A stretch of DNA of 64,000 nucleotides from Sinimarinibacterium arenosum (GCF_005047655.1 NZ_SUKF01000008.1:186001-250000); one strand, 5' to 3'. Numbered from the stretch's first letter, positions 46,746-55,888 are shown. Notes: generated from the sequence alone by a model not told the origin. A program made the numbers and translations.

Positions 46746-48107
46746 CTAGAACAGGTGGCTGTAGCGCTCGATTTCCCAGGCCGAGACGTGACGGTGGTAG
46801 GCCTCCCATTCGTTGCGCTTGTAACGCACGAACTCGTCGCGCAGTTCCTGCCCCAGGGTTTCGGTGACGAAGGGGTCGGCTTCGAAGGCATCGACCGCTT
46901 CGGCCAGCGTTTTCGGCAGGAACTCGATACCGCGCTCGGCGCGCTGTGCTTCGCTCAGTTCGTAGAGGTTGTCTTCCTGCGCCTTGCCCGGATCCAGACC
47001 TTCGCGGATGCCTTCAAGACCTGCGGCCAGAGCCAAGGTCGCGGCCAGATAGGGATTCAGCGCGCCATCGGCGTTGCGGGATTCGCAGCGGCCGCCGCCC
47101 ATCGGCACGCGGATCGAATTGGTGCGATTGTTCGATCCGAACGAGTTGAATACCGGAGCCCAGGAGAAATACGCCATCTCGCCCTGACGCTGCAGGCGTT
47201 TGTAGCTGTTGACGGTCGGTGCGAACGCCGCGCACAGCGCCTTGCCGTGCTTGAGGATGCCGGCGATGAAGTGATAGCCGATCGGTGTCAGGCCCAGGCC
47301 GCGCGGATCTTCCTTCGGATCGCAGGCAAACACATTGGCGCCGGTCTTGAGGTCGTACAGCGACATGTTGAAATGCGCGCCATTGCCGGTTTTGTCGGCG
47401 AACGGTTTGGGCATGCAGGTGGCCAGCAGGCCTTCCTGCTTGGCGAACTCCTTGGCCATCAGGCGGAAGAAGATGAAGCGGTCGCAGCTGGTGATGGCGT
47501 CGGCGTACTTGAAGTCGAACTCGTACTGACCGTTGGCGTCTTCGTGGTCGAACGAGTACAGATCCCAGCCCAGCGCGTTGATCGTGGTGGCGACCTTGTC
47601 GAGCCAGTTGAACTGGTCGAGAAAGCCGCGCACGTCGTAGCAGGACTTGACCAGCTTGTCGTCGGGATTGGGCACCGAAAGCGAACCGTCCTCGCCCTGC
47701 TTGAGCACATAGATTTCGCACTCGATGCCGAGGTTCATGCCAAAGCCCATCGATGCGGCTTTCGCCAGCTGTTTCTTCAGGGCGACCCGCGTGTTCAACG
47801 GATAGGGCTCACCCTTGAAGGTGTTGTCCGCCGGCATCCACGCGACTTCCGGCTGCCACGGCAACTGGATGATGTGATCGAGGTCCGGCACCGAGGCGAT
47901 TTCGTCGTCGTTCGGGCGCTGGCCGAGACCGTCGAGCGCATAGCCCGTATACAGCTCGGAACCGCGCGCCATCTGTGGCAAGTGAGAAATCGGCACGACC
48001 TTGCCCTTGGGAATGCCGTGGATGTCGACATAGGCGCCGATGCAATACTTCACACCTTTGGCTTCAAGGTCCTTCTGGATGCGTTGAATCTCTTCGTTGC
48101 TCTTCAT
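46746..48107 (-). CDS. glnT: Type III glutamine synthetase (GlnT-like)
   Basis: 453-aa GlnT-type ligase. It makes glutamine or, in relatives, gamma-glutamyl amides such as gamma-glutamylmethylamide. Motifs: [30 protein letters not shown], active-site [35 protein letters not shown] and [20 protein letters not shown]. Start 48107 ([16 protein letters not shown]); the in-frame extension lies within the creatininase gene. In an ABC transporter/amidohydrolase operon it may capture ammonia or an amine released from the imported substrate (inference). Confidence 0.92.
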   Translation of the reverse strand: MKSNEEIQRIQKDLEAKGVKYCIGAYVDIHGIPKGKVVPISHLPQMARGSELYTGYALDGLGQRPNDDEIASVPDLDHIIQLPWQPEVAWMPADNTFKGEPYPLNTRVALKKQLAKAASMGFGMNLGIECEIYVLKQGEDGSLSVPNPDDKLVKSCYDVRGFLDQFNWLDKVATTINALGWDLYSFDHEDANGQYEFDFKYADAITSCDRFIFFRLMAKEFAKQEGLLATCMPKPFADKTGNGAHFNMSLYDLKTGANVFACDPKEDPRGLGLTPIGYHFIAGILKHGKALCAAFAPTVNSYKRLQRQGEMAYFSWAPVFNSFGSNNRTNSIRVPMGGGRCESRNADGALNPYLAATLALAAGLEGIREGLDPGKAQEDNLYELSEAQRAERGIEFLPKTLAEAVDAFEADPFVTETLGQELRDEFVRYKRNEWEAYHRHVSAWEIERYSHLF

Positions 48108-48132
48108 CGTGTTGCTCGTTTCGTCGGGGGGG

Positions 48133-48906
48133 TCAGCCGTCGATGTCGACGGCCTGGAAATAGGAATGTGGCAGTGGCGGTTGCTCGGCCATGCCACGCA
48201 GCACGCGCCCGGACAGGTCTTCGACCATCCATGCGTACAGCTGCGCGCCGTCGGCGGCACTGGCGCGGCTGGGAAAACCGGTGACGCCGTTGCTGCTGGT
48301 GCGATTGACCGGATGCGAGAACACGCAGCCGTCGGTGCGGTCTGGATCGTCGGCCGCGGCGATGCGATCCTCGCGCACCATCGACGGTGCAATTGCCTGC
48401 ATCAAGGCCGTCTCGGCGGCGTTCGCGTGCCAGTCCTCGGCGTCCTCGAAATGTTTCTCGCGCACGCGGTCGCTGATCAATGCAGTGCCGATCAGCGCCA
48501 CCATCAGCTCGTCGTGTTCGGCGCGCAGCATCTCCAGTGCACAGCGCAGCGGGGCGGCGTTGGTGACGTGACCGTTGACCAAAAACAGGCGGCGGAAGCC
48601 GGAGGCATAGACCCAGTCGCCGATGTCCTTGACCACGTCGATCAGCGTCTTCGGCTGCAGCGCGATCGTGCCAGGCCAGCGCTTCGAGTGGCCGATCGAG
48701 CAGCCGTAGGGCAACAGCGGCAGCAGCGCCGCGCCGGTCCGATCGGCGACGTCACGGCACAGCTGCATCGAGATCTCGCTGTCCATGCCGCAGCCCAGAT
48801 GCGGGCCGTGCTGCTCGGTCGCGCCGATCGGCAGGATCGCCGTGGTCATGCCGCCGCGTGCCAGCGCGCCGATCTCTTCCCAGGTCATTCGGTACCAGTC
48901 ATGCAT
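48133..48906 (-). CDS. Creatininase-family amidohydrolase
   Basis: 257-aa metal-dependent amidohydrolase of the creatininase/FAPy deformylase fold. Metal-ligand pattern is visible: [15 protein letters not shown] (Glu, His, Asp), VNGHVTN (His) and [10 protein letters not shown] (Glu). The substrate cannot be deduced; family members act on creatinine, formylated pyrimidines and other cyclic or acyl amides. Neighbours (NitT/TauT ABC transporter and GlnT) point to a small imported nitrogen compound. 10 bp from the ABC ATPase gene. Confidence 0.85.
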   Translation of the reverse strand: MHDWYRMTWEEIGALARGGMTTAILPIGATEQHGPHLGCGMDSEISMQLCRDVADRTGAALLPLLPYGCSIGHSKRWPGTIALQPKTLIDVVKDIGDWVYASGFRRLFLVNGHVTNAAPLRCALEMLRAEHDELMVALIGTALISDRVREKHFEDAEDWHANAAETALMQAIAPSMVREDRIAAADDPDRTDGCVFSHPVNRTSSNGVTGFPSRASAADGAQLYAWMVEDLSGRVLRGMAEQPPLPHSYFQAVDIDG

Positions 48907-48916
48907 GGGGATTCAC

Positions 48917-49831
48917 TCAGTAAACGTCAGGCACGACATCGTCGACGGCGACCATGCGCACCATGTTGAGGTGGTCTTCACTGAGACCGACGGTTTCGGT
49001 CTGCGGCGGATGGATCAGTTCTTCCAGCCGCGCCTTGGTGGCGAGAAATTCCGGACTCAGGAATTGCTGCGTCGAGCGCGGATGTGGCACTGGCACCTCG
49101 ATCAGTTCCTGCACTTCGCCGGGATGCGCTTTCAGCACGAGGATGCGATCGGCAAGAAAGATCGCCTCGTCCAGGTCGTGCGTGATGAACAGGATCGTGA
49201 CGTCGATGTTCTTCCAGATGTCGAGCAGGTAGCTCTGCATGCGACAGCGCGTCTGTGCATCTAGCGCGCCGAAGGGTTCGTCCATCAGCAGGATGCGCGG
49301 CTGGTTGGCGAGTGCGCGCGCAATCGCGACGCGCTGCTTCATGCCGCCGGAGAGCTGATGCGGATAGGCGTCGGCGAACTTGGACAGGCCGACCAGATCG
49401 ATCCACTGCAGCGCGGTGGGTTCAGGCATGCCGCTGCGGCCGGAGACCTGCAGGCCAAACATCACGTTCTGCTTGACCGTCAGCCAAGGGAACAGCGTGT
49501 AGCCCTGGAACACCATGCCGCGGTCCGGGCCCGGGCCGCTGACCGGCTGGCCATCGAGTAGCACCTGGCCGCTGCTCTGCGTTTCGAGCCCGGCGAGCAT
49601 GCGGATCAGCGTCGACTTGCCGCAGCCGCTGGGACCGATCACGCAGACGAACTCGCGCCGGTGCACGGTCAGGTTGATGTCGCGCAGCGCGGTGACAGTG
49701 CCCTGGCGCGATTCAAAGTTCTTGCCGAGGTTCTGCACTTCGAGAATCACCGGGCGCTGCTTCAGGCGCTCGAAGCGCGCGCGCACCTCGGGCGACTGCT
49801 CGCGATAACTGGGCAGTTGGATTTGGGTCAT
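48917..49831 (-). CDS. ABC transporter ATP-binding protein (NitT/TauT type)
   Basis: 304-aa ATPase of the nitrate/sulfonate/taurine-type importers. Walker [11 protein letters not shown] loop [12 protein letters not shown], signature [15 protein letters not shown], Walker [13 protein letters not shown], switch His in [18 protein letters not shown] ~60-residue C-terminal tail ([16 protein letters not shown]) follows the core. Between the permease and creatininase genes. Confidence 0.94.
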   Translation of the reverse strand: MTQIQLPSYREQSPEVRARFERLKQRPVILEVQNLGKNFESRQGTVTALRDINLTVHRREFVCVIGPSGCGKSTLIRMLAGLETQSSGQVLLDGQPVSGPGPDRGMVFQGYTLFPWLTVKQNVMFGLQVSGRSGMPEPTALQWIDLVGLSKFADAYPHQLSGGMKQRVAIARALANQPRILLMDEPFGALDAQTRCRMQSYLLDIWKNIDVTILFITHDLDEAIFLADRILVLKAHPGEVQELIEVPVPHPRSTQQFLSPEFLATKARLEELIHPPQTETVGLSEDHLNMVRMVAVDDVVPDVY

Positions 49832-49852
49832 GGAACTTCGCGTGTGAATGAA

Positions 49853-50815
49853 TCAGTGGGCGAGACTGCGTTGCCACGGGAAGATGCGGCGTCCGATCCA
49901 GGCCAGCAGCAGATCGGTCGTCAGGCCGAGTACGCCGATCATGAAGATCGCGGCGTAGACGTTTTCGAAATTCTTGTAACGCGCCTGCTGCGTGATGAAC
50001 CAGGTGATGCCTGAGCTGGCGCCGATCATTTCGGCGACGATCAGGTAGGTCCAGGCCCAGCCGAGCAGGATGCGCTGATCCTTGTACAGATCCACGATGA
50101 TGCCGGGGATGACCACGCGGAACAGCAGCGACATGCGTTTGGCGCCGAGCGTCATCGCCGCTTCCAGCAAGGATGGATCGAGCTTGCGCGTGGTGTTGGC
50201 GATCACCAGCACCTGCTGGAAGAAGGTGCCGATGACGATGATCGCGATCTTCGGCGCCTCGTTGATGCCGAGCACCGCAACCGCCAGGGCACCAAACGCG
50301 GGCGCCGGCAGATAGCGGAAGAACTCGACGAAGGGTTCGTTCAGCCGCGAGAACACGTCATAGGTCCCGGCCAGGATGCCTAGTGGCACGCCGAACAGTG
50401 ACGAGATCAGGAAGCCCATCGCGATCACGTAGATGCTGTTGCCCAGGCTTTCGTGCAGCCACTTCTCGTCGCGACGCTTGGGTTCGGTGGTGAACGCGGT
50501 GTACATCGCCTTGGCAACCTGATGCGGTGCCGGGAGATAGATCGGGTTGGCGGATGTGCCGACGGGAACCGCTTCGCCCTTCTGTCTTGCGGCCTCGGCT
50601 TCGCGCTCGAACACCTCTTGTTCGAGCAGCATGCCCTGGGTGAAGTACGACACCGAACCGGGATCGCTGACCTCCACCATTGGATGCCAGATGAAGGGCA
50701 CGTAACTGACCAGACACCAGATCGCCAGCGGAATCACGAAACTCAAGATGCCGAGGAACATGCGTCGCCGTGGCGACAGTTCCTTGCGGACAGCAAACCA
50801 GCTTTGAGCGGACAT
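49853..50815 (-). CDS. ABC transporter permease (NitT/TauT type)
   Basis: 320-aa inner-membrane permease of the BPD_transp_1 family. First TM at ~18-42, then an unusually long periplasmic stretch (~50-125, with EVFEREAEAARQKGEAVPVG) before the core TM bundle (SIYVIAMGFLISSLFGVPLG). The EAA-loop region LLEAAMTLGAKRMSLLFRVVIP contacts the ATPase. Long pre-core segments occur in some urea- or guanidine-linked permeases; here the substrate is unassigned. Confidence 0.92.
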   Translation of the reverse strand: MSAQSWFAVRKELSPRRRMFLGILSFVIPLAIWCLVSYVPFIWHPMVEVSDPGSVSYFTQGMLLEQEVFEREAEAARQKGEAVPVGTSANPIYLPAPHQVAKAMYTAFTTEPKRRDEKWLHESLGNSIYVIAMGFLISSLFGVPLGILAGTYDVFSRLNEPFVEFFRYLPAPAFGALAVAVLGINEAPKIAIIVIGTFFQQVLVIANTTRKLDPSLLEAAMTLGAKRMSLLFRVVIPGIIVDLYKDQRILLGWAWTYLIVAEMIGASSGITWFITQQARYKNFENVYAAIFMIGVLGLTTDLLLAWIGRRIFPWQRSLAH

Positions 50816-50873
50816 CGTCGTGAATTCCAGAACTGGGTAAGTGATCGGGTGTCTGGTCGGGTGTCGCGTGGAC

Positions 50874-51851
50874 TTACAGGCCTGCCGTCAGTGAGCCATC
50901 GATGTAGCTGTCGACATCCTGTGCTTCCTTGTAGACATCGTTGGCGAGGTTGAACTCGTCGACGATCTTCGAAGAGCCGTACAGCGAACCGAAGCCGTCG
51001 CCCTTCTTGAAGAAGCCTTTGGCTTCGTCCAGCGTCAGGATCTTGGTGCCGGTGTAGAAACCTTCATATTCCTCGGGAGAGACACCGACGCGCGATGCCA
51101 TGATCTTGATCGCATCGGCATGCGTCTTCGGATCGTGGATGTAGTCGACCGCGCGGTACCAGACCTTCACGACCTTTTCCCAGTCCGCCTTGCGCGTGGC
51201 CAGACTCACTGGCGACACCGCGAGCACGTCATAGATCAGGCCGGGTTCGTCGGCGCTGGTGTAGATCGGCTTGGAACCGGGGACCAGCTTCAGGGCGACG
51301 CCGGAGTTCGGCTGCCACGCCGCGATGGCGGAGACGTCACCGCTGGCGAGCACCTGTGGGGTTTCGTTGGTCGGCACGTTGACCAGGGTCACGTCCTTCT
51401 CGCTCATGCCGGCCTTCTTCAGGCCGTTGAGCAGCAGCAGGTGATCGACGAAACCGATCTCGACGCCGACCTTCTTGCCCTTCAGATCCTTCAGCGAGCT
51501 GATGCCCGGCTTGCCGACGATCATGTCGTTGCCGTTGCTGTAGTCGTTGATGATGATCATCACGCTCTTGGCGCCGGTGGCGCCGGTCACCAGCGCATCG
51601 CCGTTGGTCATCGTCACCGCGTCGAGCTTGCCGGCCGCGAAGGCGTCCATCGACGCGACGTAGTCGAACCATTCGAACGAGACGTCGACGCCAGCGTCCT
51701 TGAACCAGTTCTTCTCGATCGCGACCTGCCATGCGACCCAGCCCGGCCAGTCGCTGTAGCCGATTTTCAGGGGTTCCGCAGCCTGCGCGGACAGCGACAG
51801 CATCCACGCGCCCAGCGTTGCGGCAAACAGTTTCTTCATACCGATCTTCAT
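50874..51851 (-). CDS. ABC transporter substrate-binding protein (NitT/TauT type)
   Basis: 325-aa periplasmic binding protein. Signal peptide after [20 protein letters not shown] (cleavage near AQAAEP), then [39 protein letters not shown] and [18 protein letters not shown], typical of SsuA/TauA/NrtA-like proteins. Start 51851 is chosen because GAGGA sits 6 nt upstream; a farther in-frame start at 51887 would lie within the operator. First gene of the operon to nikR. Ligand unknown; guanidine or a related nitrogen compound is a hypothesis from context. Confidence 0.92.
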   Translation of the reverse strand: MKIGMKKLFAATLGAWMLSLSAQAAEPLKIGYSDWPGWVAWQVAIEKNWFKDAGVDVSFEWFDYVASMDAFAAGKLDAVTMTNGDALVTGATGAKSVMIIINDYSNGNDMIVGKPGISSLKDLKGKKVGVEIGFVDHLLLLNGLKKAGMSEKDVTLVNVPTNETPQVLASGDVSAIAAWQPNSGVALKLVPGSKPIYTSADEPGLIYDVLAVSPVSLATRKADWEKVVKVWYRAVDYIHDPKTHADAIKIMASRVGVSPEEYEGFYTGTKILTLDEAKGFFKKGDGFGSLYGSSKIVDEFNLANDVYKEAQDVDSYIDGSLTAGL

Positions 51852-51868
51852 CGCGGGTCCTCTTTGAA

Positions 51869-51896
51869 GTATTACGAACAGAGACATTCGTATTAC
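51869..51896 (-). promoter_or_regulatory. Probable operator of the NikR-like repressor
   Basis: 28-bp dyad: GTATTACGAA, 8 bp, TTCGTATTAC; 9 of 10 positions are symmetric. Overall size equals the E. coli NikR operator (GTATGA-N16-TCATAC, 28 bp) and the outer triplets GTA/TAC match. It covers the predicted start site of the sigma-54 promoter at 51903, ideal for repression. The NikR-like gene lies in the same operon. Confidence 0.72.
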
Positions 51897-51902
51897 TCAC
51901 AC

Positions 51903-51918
51903 AGCAAGTGCCGTGCCA
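51903..51918 (-). promoter_or_regulatory. Sigma-54 promoter of the ABC-creatininase-glnT-nikR operon
   Basis: On the minus strand TGGCAC-GGCAC-TTGCT is an exact match to TGGCACG-N4-TTGCW. Predicted transcription start ~51893, giving a ~42-nt leader to the ATG at 51851. Confidence 0.85.
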
Positions 51919-51945
51919 TTGCACTTGCGCCCCTCAGATTGCTGT

Positions 51946-51959
51946 CAAACCGGGGTTTG
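51946..51959. promoter_or_regulatory. Inverted repeat upstream of the sigma-54 promoter
   Basis: CAAACC-GG-GGTTTG, perfect 14-bp palindrome 28 bp upstream of the -24 element. It could be a regulator site or part of the 3' end of the preceding transcription unit. Does not match NtrC. Confidence 0.35.
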
Positions 51960-52064
51960 CGCGCATCGCGTCGGATCCATGGGGGTGTCGATGCTGTGTT
52001 CTGAGGCATGCCTGCGCGCCGAGACAGTGCGCCGCGCGATCGCATCGCGCATTCGTCAGAACGA

Positions 52065-52910
52065 TCAGCGCTGCGCGATGAAGCGAGTGAAATGCGCGTG
52101 TTCGGTGTCGCCGACCCAGCGATTCAGATCCCACAGGTCGGCGACCGGCGCCCGCGTGAACGGCAGGCAGTGCAGGTAGCCGTCCGGTCCGAACTCCGGC
52201 GTCATCGTGGTGAGCGTCGTTCCGCCAGCGTGCTGCGCGTCCCAGATCAGTGTCCACCAGCGCTGGTGCGCCGCCAGCGCTTCGGCGAATTCCGGCGCAG
52301 CCGGATGCGGTACCTGCGGACCCTGGTCATAGCCGACGCGGGCGTGGATGTGGCGAACGTTGGGCGCGATGGCTTTGATGATGTCGAGCTCGCTGTCGAT
52401 CAGCCGCTCGCAGACCACGCACCAGTGACTGAAATCGGCGGTGAGTGGAATTTGCGGCAGCGCGGCGACGACATCGCGCGTGATCCACGGATTGAACAGC
52501 GAACGCCCACGATGCGTCTCGAAACTCAGTGACAGGCCGTGCCGTCGTGCCAGCGCCATGCCGCCTTCGAAGAAGCGCAGCGAGTCCGCCAGCGGCCACG
52601 CGTCGCACCCGCCGATGCAGTTCACGTGCAGTGGATGAAGCGCCTGCGCACGCGACAGGCCGGCGTCGAGATCGCGCAGATGCTGCTCGACGCTGGCGTG
52701 GCGGTCGGGGACGTAACTGCCGGCGGTGGTGATCTCGGCGATGAACTGCAGTCCGTGGTCGTTCAGCGCCGCGCTCAGCTCGGCGAGCTGGGCGGGACTT
52801 TGTGGCGTTTGTCCCTCAAGACCGCCGAAGCCGGCGGCGTGTGCCTGCCCGGCGGCGGCGGCCAGCGATCCGTCGTGACCCCACAGCGTCTTGAACAGTT
52901 TCAGTTCCAT
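52065..52910 (-). CDS. Sugar phosphate isomerase/epimerase-like TIM-barrel protein
   Basis: 281-aa xylose isomerase-like TIM barrel. Visible features: LKLFKTLWGHDGSLAAAAGQ, HVNCIGGCDAWPL, LSLSFETHRGRSLFNPW with metal-type Glu/His, LTADFSHWCVV (Asp/His) and VRHIHARVGYDQG (His). These acidic and His residues fit a metal-dependent isomerase or epimerase site. Substrate unknown. It is 4 bp downstream of the desaturase gene and likely cotranscribed with it from the sigma-54 promoter at 53958. Confidence 0.85.
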   Translation of the reverse strand: MELKLFKTLWGHDGSLAAAAGQAHAAGFGGLEGQTPQSPAQLAELSAALNDHGLQFIAEITTAGSYVPDRHASVEQHLRDLDAGLSRAQALHPLHVNCIGGCDAWPLADSLRFFEGGMALARRHGLSLSFETHRGRSLFNPWITRDVVAALPQIPLTADFSHWCVVCERLIDSELDIIKAIAPNVRHIHARVGYDQGPQVPHPAAPEFAEALAAHQRWWTLIWDAQHAGGTTLTTMTPEFGPDGYLHCLPFTRAPVADLWDLNRWVGDTEHAHFTRFIAQR

Positions 52911-52914
52911 GACT

Positions 52915-53910
52915 TCAGTGCGCCGTCAGGAACGACACGCCGAGCACGCCGATGAAATCCTGCGGCGCGCCGATCGCGTGGTCGGGCGCATCGCCATTCA
53001 GCACGCGCGCGACGCGGTGGCGGTGGTAGCTGCGCAGCAGCGCGGCAAATGGCAGGACGTGATCCGGCGTGCTCCCGGGTTGCGCACGATGCAGCGCCGG
53101 CAGTGCATGCCACGGCGTGCTGGGATGGATGTGATGCGCGTTGTGGTAACCGAAGTTCAGCATCAATCGATCAATCCAGGGATGTGTCGGCGCCAGCGGA
53201 TTGGAGTAGGTGTTGCGCTGTTCGTAGGCACGGTCGCCGGCAGGGCGCTGCGGGGTGCCGTCGTCCAGTGTGGTCAGCACGGCATAGGTGTGCTGGTGCA
53301 CGTCCATGAAGCGCAGTGCGTGCAGGAACAGCAGATACGCGAGCGCGTAATACAGCGGCGCCGTCGGCGTGATCCACGCCATGCCGACGAACAGGCTGCC
53401 GCGCACGACCAGATTGACCAGCACGCGCGTGCGGCGATCGCGGCGCTTCGGCGAGGTGAACGGCAGCACGATCACCAGCGCATGCATCAGCAGGTCGACT
53501 GCCGGGATGTAGGCCCACTCGGCCAGCTGCACCGCGCGCAGCCACCCCGGATGGCGCAGCAGCAGCGCACGGTAGTCGTAGGCGATGACGTCGGCGCGTT
53601 CGGAGTGATGGCGCAGATGCTTGCGCCGGATATCGTCGTAGCGACCATAACTGGCGCCGACCATCCAGCTCAGCACTGCGCCGAGCCGGCGATTGGCGGC
53701 CTGTGAGACGAAAATGCTGTTGTGCGCGCATTCGTGGATCAGATACGCGGCCACGACCAGGCTGTGCGCCAGCGCCAGGCATGCAATCCCTTGCAGCAGC
53801 ATGGTGCCGGACAGCAGGCCGCCAATTGCTGCAGCGGTTACGCCCAGGGCGTAGCCCAGCGCCGCGAGTTGTGGCCAGTCCGCGCGGCCGCCGCGCAATG
53901 CCCAGTCCAT
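52915..53910 (-). CDS. Membrane fatty acid desaturase-like di-iron protein
   Basis: 331-aa integral membrane di-iron enzyme. Three His boxes are present: HECAH (AYLIHECAHNSIF), HLRHH (KHLRHHSERAD) and HNAHH (FGYHNAHHIHP). TM segments flank them (LGYALGVTAAAIGGLLSG, MLLQGIACLALAHSLVV). Start 53910 (MDWALRGGRADWPQ) is preferred over 53979, because the latter would put a sigma-54 promoter inside the coding sequence; GGAG lies 7 nt before 53910. It could hydroxylate or desaturate a lipid or a small alkyl substrate. Its place in a nitrogen locus is unexplained. Confidence 0.85.
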   Translation of the reverse strand: MDWALRGGRADWPQLAALGYALGVTAAAIGGLLSGTMLLQGIACLALAHSLVVAAYLIHECAHNSIFVSQAANRRLGAVLSWMVGASYGRYDDIRRKHLRHHSERADVIAYDYRALLLRHPGWLRAVQLAEWAYIPAVDLLMHALVIVLPFTSPKRRDRRTRVLVNLVVRGSLFVGMAWITPTAPLYYALAYLLFLHALRFMDVHQHTYAVLTTLDDGTPQRPAGDRAYEQRNTYSNPLAPTHPWIDRLMLNFGYHNAHHIHPSTPWHALPALHRAQPGSTPDHVLPFAALLRSYHRHRVARVLNGDAPDHAIGAPQDFIGVLGVSFLTAH

Positions 53911-53957
53911 CCTGCCGCTCCATGCCTGCGGCCAAGGCGCCGCAATGCAGGCCACTG

Positions 53958-53973
53958 CGCAATCGACGTGCCA
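53958..53973 (-). promoter_or_regulatory. Sigma-54 promoter of the desaturase/TIM-barrel operon
   Basis: Minus strand TGGCAC-GTCGA-TTGCG matches TGGCACG-N4-TTGCW except the last base. Predicted start ~53947, about 37 nt upstream of the ATG at 53910. It overlaps the alternative longer start of the desaturase, which is why the shorter start is preferred. Confidence 0.72.
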
Positions 53974-54132
53974 CGCCATCGCGGACCTTAGATAGGCATG
54001 AGGTAGGCATGGGGGTTTGTGCGATCCAGCGTGATGGCCGGTGGTGCACTATTTCGACGCATCGGTGCGCCATCGTGGCGCGGATGTGGTCACCGGACGC
54101 GCGCAGGCGGCGTCACAGCCGCGGCTTCGCCG

Positions 54133-54148
54133 TGGCATGTGTTGTGCT
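54133..54148 (+). promoter_or_regulatory. Sigma-54-like promoter of the guanidine operon
   Basis: TGGCAT-GTGTT-GTGCT fits the -24/-12 pattern with two mismatches to TGGCAC-N5-TTGCW, keeping GG and GC at correct spacing. Predicted start ~54160, so the whole riboswitch would be transcribed. Confidence 0.6.
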
Positions 54149-54209
54149 ATATCTGCACTTGAGAGGGGTAGGCCGCGCTTCGGAAAACCGATGCCCGGCC
54201 CGCTGCTTC

Positions 54210-54328
54210 GAAGGGTGGCTAGGGTTCCGGTCCGCGGTGCGGATGCTGGTCCGAGAGCCGCCGGCCTCTGCGAGGCGGGCCTGTCCCGCGGATCGGATGC
54301 TGCACGGAGGGATAAAAGCCCGGGAGGA
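54210..54328 (+). ncRNA. Guanidine-I (ykkC) riboswitch
   Basis: The sequence carries the conserved blocks of the guanidine-I aptamer in order: CTAGGGTTCCG (54219-54229), CTGGTCCGAGAG (54246-54257) and ACGGAGGGATAAAAGCCCGG (from 54304), with variable stems between. It lies on the plus strand upstream of the carboxyguanidine deiminase, guanidine carboxylase and allophanate hydrolase genes. Guanidine binding is expected to switch expression on. The expression platform runs into 54329-54387; a T-run terminator is not obvious, so control may act on translation of the leader ORF or cgdA. Confidence 0.92.
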
Positions 54329-54387
54329 TCGCTTTGATGTCAGGCGCTCTCTCGTTGTGCTTTCGATCTGACCCGCAGGAGGCTGCC

Positions 54388-54447
54388 GTGAACAAAATAC
54401 TGAATCCCCAACCGCCCTCTCGCCCTACGTGCGGAGCGTGGCGATGA
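54388..54447 (+). CDS. 19-codon leader ORF coupled to cgdA
   Basis: GTG start with AGGAGG 6-7 nt upstream, encoding [19 protein letters not shown], and a TGA stop that overlaps the ATG of the next gene (ATGA). It sits between the riboswitch and the first structural gene. The strong ribosome site and exact 4-nt coupling suggest it is translated and that riboswitch-controlled initiation here governs cgdA translation. No homologue recognised; it could be a by-product of the translational switch rather than a functional peptide. Confidence 0.6.
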   Translation: MNKILNPQPPSRPTCGAWR

Positions 54448-55181
54448 CTGCGCTCTCACCGATCGCGCCGTCCGCGCTGCTGTGGCAGGAAACCGTGCCC
54501 GGGGGCTGTCACTGGTCCGGCCTGATGCGACGCGGCAGCGCGCTGCGCCTGACCGATCTCGACGGCGGCGCCAACGTCTCGGCGCTTTTCTTCAATCAGG
54601 AAGAGAAGCTCGAGCGCTACAACATGCCGGACTCGCTCAAGGCACAGCACACCGCGTTTCTGACCACCGGCAACGTACTGATGTCGGACATGGGCCGCGT
54701 GCTGTGCTCGATCATCGGTGACGAGCTCGGGTGGCACGACACCGTCTGCGGGCTGTCGGATGCGAATTCGATTCGTGAAAAGTACGGCGAGGCGCGGTAC
54801 CAGACGCATCGCAACGCGATGCATCGCAGTGCGCGTGACGGGCTGCTGGTCGAACTCGGAAAGTGGGGACTGGGCAAGCGTGATCTGGTCGCCAACGCCA
54901 ACTTCTTCAGCAAGGTGGTGCCGGATGCTGACGGCTATCTGGGCTACGTCACGGGGCATAGCCGCGCCGGCGCCGCGCTGGACCTGCGCTTCGACATGAA
55001 CGTACTGGTGGTGCTGTCGACTGCGCCACATCCGCTGGCTCCTGCCGGAGCGTACCGGCCTGCGGCGGTCGAACTCAGCGCCTGGCACGCCGGTGTCGCT
55101 GCGCCCGACGACGTCTGCCGTTTGCACTGTCCGCAGAACCAGCGGGCGTTCACCAACACCGACCGCTACTTCGCGCAATAG
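54444..55181 (+). CDS. cgdA: Carboxyguanidine deiminase subunit (DUF1989, UAAP1)
   Basis: 245-aa DUF1989-family protein, formerly 'urea amidolyase-associated protein'. Such pairs form carboxyguanidine deiminase, which converts carboxyguanidine to allophanate and ammonia. Motifs: [56 protein letters not shown]. Start ATG 54444 (MTALSPIAP), coupled to the leader ORF. First enzyme gene of the riboswitch-controlled operon. Which of the two subunits is called CgdA is assigned by order only. Confidence 0.88.
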   Translation: MTALSPIAPSALLWQETVPGGCHWSGLMRRGSALRLTDLDGGANVSALFFNQEEKLERYNMPDSLKAQHTAFLTTGNVLMSDMGRVLCSIIGDELGWHDTVCGLSDANSIREKYGEARYQTHRNAMHRSARDGLLVELGKWGLGKRDLVANANFFSKVVPDADGYLGYVTGHSRAGAALDLRFDMNVLVVLSTAPHPLAPAGAYRPAAVELSAWHAGVAAPDDVCRLHCPQNQRAFTNTDRYFAQ

Positions 55182-55192
55182 GGAGTGCAGAG

Positions 55193-55852
55193 ATGAGTCT
55201 GATCGTTGAAAGTCATCTGCGCCCGGAAACCGCGGTGCTGGATCAGGTCTGCGCTGCCGGTGAGCCGTGGATGGCGACGGTGCGCAAGGGCCAGGTGTTC
55301 CGCATTCTCGACCTCGAAGGCAACCAGGCCGTGGACACACTGTTCTACAGCGCGGCCGACGCGGAGGAACGCTACAGCGCGGTGGATACGATCCAGCGGC
55401 AGGCGCGCCTGTATCTGGAAGCAGGATCGGTGCTGTACTCCAGCGAAGGTCGACCGATGCTGACCATTGTCGCCGACACCTGCGGTCGCCACGACACCCT
55501 AGGGGGCGCCTGTGCGGCCGAAAGCAATACCGTGCGCTATGCACTGGACAAGCGACCGATGCACAGCTGCCGTGACAATTTCATGCACGCGCTGGCGCAC
55601 TGCGACTGCGCGCATCACCTGAATCTGGGCAAGCGCGACATCGCACCGAATATCAATTTCTTCATGAACGTGCCGGTGACGCCGGACGGCGCACTGAAAT
55701 TCGATGACGGCATTTCCGCCCCGGGCAAATACGTCGAGCTGCGAGCAGAGATGGACGTGGTGGTGCTGATCTCCAACTGCCCGCAGCTCAACAATCCCTG
55801 CAATGCCTACAACCCGACGCCGGTGCGGCTGTTGGTGTGGGACCCGGAATGA
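55193..55852 (+). CDS. cgdB: Carboxyguanidine deiminase subunit (DUF1989, UAAP2)
   Basis: 219-aa DUF1989 paralogue of the preceding protein. Shared landmarks: [58 protein letters not shown] and [19 protein letters not shown]. The Cys/His-rich centre suits a metal site. It partners with the upstream subunit. 11 bp separate the two genes. Confidence 0.9.
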   Translation: MSLIVESHLRPETAVLDQVCAAGEPWMATVRKGQVFRILDLEGNQAVDTLFYSAADAEERYSAVDTIQRQARLYLEAGSVLYSSEGRPMLTIVADTCGRHDTLGGACAAESNTVRYALDKRPMHSCRDNFMHALAHCDCAHHLNLGKRDIAPNINFFMNVPVTPDGALKFDDGISAPGKYVELRAEMDVVVLISNCPQLNNPCNAYNPTPVRLLVWDPE

Positions 55853-55888
55853 GCGGAATCTGATCCGGCGGTATCGCGGTAACACGAC

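Larger units (their letters stand above)
53911..54387. other. Divergent control region between desaturase and guanidine operons
   Basis: 477 bp holding a minus-strand sigma-54 promoter (53958), a plus-strand sigma-54-like promoter (54133) and the guanidine-I riboswitch (54210-54328). Two GGTGC half-sites near 54044 and 54064 could be NtrC contacts but lack inverted partners. No protein-coding gene seen except the leader ORF at its right edge. Confidence 0.7.

Noticed and set aside
46291-51851. A nickel uptake operon because of NikR
   Set aside because: The transporter is of NitT/TauT type with no NikABCDE or cobalt/nickel ECF components, and no urease or hydrogenase genes are present. The regulator also lacks the Cys ligand.
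54042-54068. NtrC site upstream of the guanidine operon
   Set aside because: Two GGTGC half-sites 20 bp apart are visible, but their inverted GCACC partners are missing. Not enough to call.
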